Positions 62,639 to 64,000 of a stretch of DNA of 64,000 bases are shown here, piece after piece (position 1 is the first letter of the stretch; each line of letters starts with the position of its first letter). Under the pieces are notes generated by a model. It did no database searches and was not told the DNA's origin. It saw only the letters and a program-made list of their open reading frames with translations. Origin of the DNA: an uncultured bacterium (lineage in GTDB: Bacteria; Verrucomicrobiota; Lentisphaeria; Victivallales; UBA1829); contig CACZEK010000005.1 of assembly GCA_902780135.1 (NCBI GenBank), forward strand, positions 1-64,000, given 5' to 3'. Both the position numbers and the translations under genes were made by a program.

Positions 62639-63622
62639 ATGTTTACGATCTTCCGCCTCTCCATGAACGCCTGCCGGGAGTGCCTGCGCGAACCCGTGTA
62701 CTACCTGATGCTCCTGGCGGCGCTGATCATGATCGGGCTGTTCCCGTACTTCGCCATGTTCGTGTTCCGCCAGCAGATCCGCCTGGTCTGCGACAGCTCC
62801 ATGGCGACGACCATGCTGTTCGGGCTGTTCGCCGCGGTCCTCTGCTCGGCGCGCACGATCAGCCGCGAGATGAAGAACGGCACGGTGCTGCTGCTGATGT
62901 CGAAGCCCGTGTCGCGCTTCGCCTTCGTGATCTCCAAGGTCTGCGGCATCCTGGTCTCCCTCACCGTCTTCGTGCTCGTCTGCAACGCCGCCACCTGGCT
63001 TTCCGTCCTGATCGCGAAGGACCAGTTCCGCCTGAGCACCCCGCTTCTCTACTGGTATTTCGGCGCGATCTGCCTGGCGGCGCTGTTCGGCGGCGTCCGC
63101 AACTTCATCTCGCAGAAGTCGTTTTCATCCAACGCCGTCGCCGCGATGGCGGTGCTTTTCCCGGTCATCGCGCTGGTCGCGCAGGTCATCCGCGAGAGGA
63201 CTTTGTCCGACTACATCAAGGCCGACCCGGAGAGCTTCATGGCGGCGGACGTCCTGCTGCCCGCCCTGTGCATGCTGTTCTTCGCCGTCTGGATCATGGG
63301 CGTGATCAGCTCCGCCCTGGCGACCCGGATGGAGATCGTGGGCAACCTGATGGTCTGCCTGGTCCTGTTCCTGGTCGGGATGGTGCTGCACTATTTCGCG
63401 GCGCAGGTGTTCGGCACGGGGTCCGTGAGCGCGCTGCTCTGCACCTCGCTGGTGCCGAACTGGCAGATATTCTGGATGGCGGACGTGCTGTCGAACCGCG
63501 TCCACATCCCGGCGTCGTATTTCGTCTGGACGACCGTCTATTCCGCGCTGTACTGCACGGCCTGGGTCGGATGGGCGTTCTTCCTGTTCCAGGACAGCGA
63601 ACTCGCCCGCGACACCCGCTGA
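62639..63622 (+). CDS. ABC-2 type transporter permease
   Basis: A 327-residue inner-membrane protein with about seven hydrophobic helices (for example YYLMLLAALIMIGLFPYFAMF, MATTMLFGLFAAVLCSARTI, VCGILVSLTVFVLVCNAATW). SREMKNGTVLLLMSKPVSRFAFVISK is the conserved first cytoplasmic block of ABC-2 permeases, including those of Gld-like and NosY-like systems. The ATP-binding subunit is encoded 25 bases downstream. The substrate is unknown; the upstream secreted coiled-coil protein may be a partner. Confidence 0.85.
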   Translation: MFTIFRLSMNACRECLREPVYYLMLLAALIMIGLFPYFAMFVFRQQIRLVCDSSMATTMLFGLFAAVLCSARTISREMKNGTVLLLMSKPVSRFAFVISKVCGILVSLTVFVLVCNAATWLSVLIAKDQFRLSTPLLYWYFGAICLAALFGGVRNFISQKSFSSNAVAAMAVLFPVIALVAQVIRERTLSDYIKADPESFMAADVLLPALCMLFFAVWIMGVISSALATRMEIVGNLMVCLVLFLVGMVLHYFAAQVFGTGSVSALLCTSLVPNWQIFWMADVLSNRVHIPASYFVWTTVYSALYCTAWVGWAFFLFQDSELARDTR

Positions 63623-63647
63623 CCTCAAAAACGGAGCACTCCCCGGC

Positions 63648-64000
63648 ATGATGATCGAAGCGGAACACCTTTTCAAGCGCTACGGCACGCGGCTTGTGGT
63701 CGACGACCTCTCGCTGCAAGTGGACGCAGGCGACGTGCTGGGATTCATCGGGCCGAACGGCGCGGGCAAGACCACCACCATGAAGATGATCAGCGGCGTC
63801 ATGCCGCCCTACGCGGGCCGGGTCCGCATCGACGGCATCGACATCGAAGCCGATCCGCGCCTCGCGAAATCCCGCATCGGGTTCCTGCCCGAAAACGCCC
63901 CGCTCCACATGACCATGACCGTCCGCGCGTTCCTCGCCTACACGGGCCGCCTGCACGGCTTCTCCGGGCGCGAGCTCGCCCGCCGCGTCGACCGCGCGAT
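63648..64000 (+). CDS. ABC transporter ATP-binding protein (partial, cut by window end)
   Basis: The first 117 residues of an ATPase subunit: LFKRYGTRLVVDDLSLQVDAGD, Walker A GPNGAGKTTTMKMISG, and the Q-loop area LAKSRIGFLPENAPLHMTMTV, as in GldA/CcmA-type ATPases. The signature and Walker B lie beyond 64000. ATG 63648 or 63651 may be the start. It belongs with the ABC-2 permease just upstream. Confidence 0.9.
   Translation, partial: MMIEAEHLFKRYGTRLVVDDLSLQVDAGDVLGFIGPNGAGKTTTMKMISGVMPPYAGRVRIDGIDIEADPRLAKSRIGFLPENAPLHMTMTVRAFLAYTGRLHGFSGRELARRVDRA

Overview
The window is GC-rich, densely coded bacterial chromosome from a Gram-negative organism. Heptose genes (hldE-type kinase, GT9 heptosyltransferase), an ExbB/ExbD/TonB-type set, several signal peptides and one lipobox imply an outer membrane. 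Secreted plant-polysaccharide enzymes (GH10 xylanase, tandem GH43 protein), rhamnulokinase, an SSS sugar-type symporter, a 2-oxoacid:ferredoxin oxidoreductase linked to phenylacetate-CoA ligase, and a large AIDA-repeat exoprotein suggest an anaerobic saccharolytic gut-type bacterium. A Lentisphaerota/Victivallales-like PVC bacterium is my best guess, but this is inference from style and gene content. There are no rRNA genes, insertion sequences, phage or CRISPR arrays. One tRNA (Ser-UGA) is present.

Layout. 0-1.4 kb: end of a Gly-rich protein and a GH10 xylanase. 1.5-9.8 kb (+): carB-alr, a sigma-70 factor, an aspartate aminotransferase and a TrmH-type methyltransferase interrupted by TAG. 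9.9-11.7 kb (+): a MarR regulator and three small accessory genes of lower GC. 11.7-19 kb (-): one tightly overlapped eight-gene unit, iorA-iorB-paaK-ACT-rlmD-radC-acpS-waaF. 19.1-22.2 kb (-): ROK (frameshifted), a membrane coiled-coil protein, heptose kinase and Maf. 22.4-24.5 kb (+): exbB-exbD-tonB. 24.6-25.6 kb (-): folB and a periplasmic protein. 25.9-27.1 kb (+): cupin and prephenate dehydrogenase. 27.2-30.6 kb (-): an 1130-residue exoprotein. 30.9-36.3 kb (+): SSS symporter with a coiled-coil tail, a related coiled-coil protein, and tandem GH43. 36.6-39.9 kb: HTH regulator, arfB, a periplasmic protein, argH. 40.1-47.7 kb (+): double PilT ATPase, thioredoxin, TilS-Nudix fusion, ECF sigma, zinc anti-sigma with repeats, and a Gly-rich secreted protein. 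47.8-54.9 kb: lipoprotein, 6-phosphofructokinase, dnaX, a VVTTTP-repeat protein, tRNA-Ser, rhamnulokinase. 54.9-61.3 kb (-): ogt, M20 peptidase, fumC, STAS protein, a short alaS, a PurN-like formyltransferase. 61.4-64 kb (+): a secreted coiled-coil protein with an ABC-2 transporter (cut by the window end).

Two window-wide patterns stand out. First, of 57 coding sequences whose ends I read, 41 stop with TGA, 16 with TAA and none with TAG, while one conserved gene carries an in-frame TAG. Second, sigma-70 promoters are easy to see, with TTGNNN, a 16-18 bp spacer and most often TATATT as the -10; several of them settle which start codon is used. Unusual architectures include tandem PilT domains in one chain, a TilS-Nudix fusion, a symporter with an apolipoprotein-like tail beside a gene made of similar repeats, and an IorA lacking its ferredoxin domain. 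Three genes carry apparent lesions (one nonsense, two frameshifts), which may be real or sequencing error.
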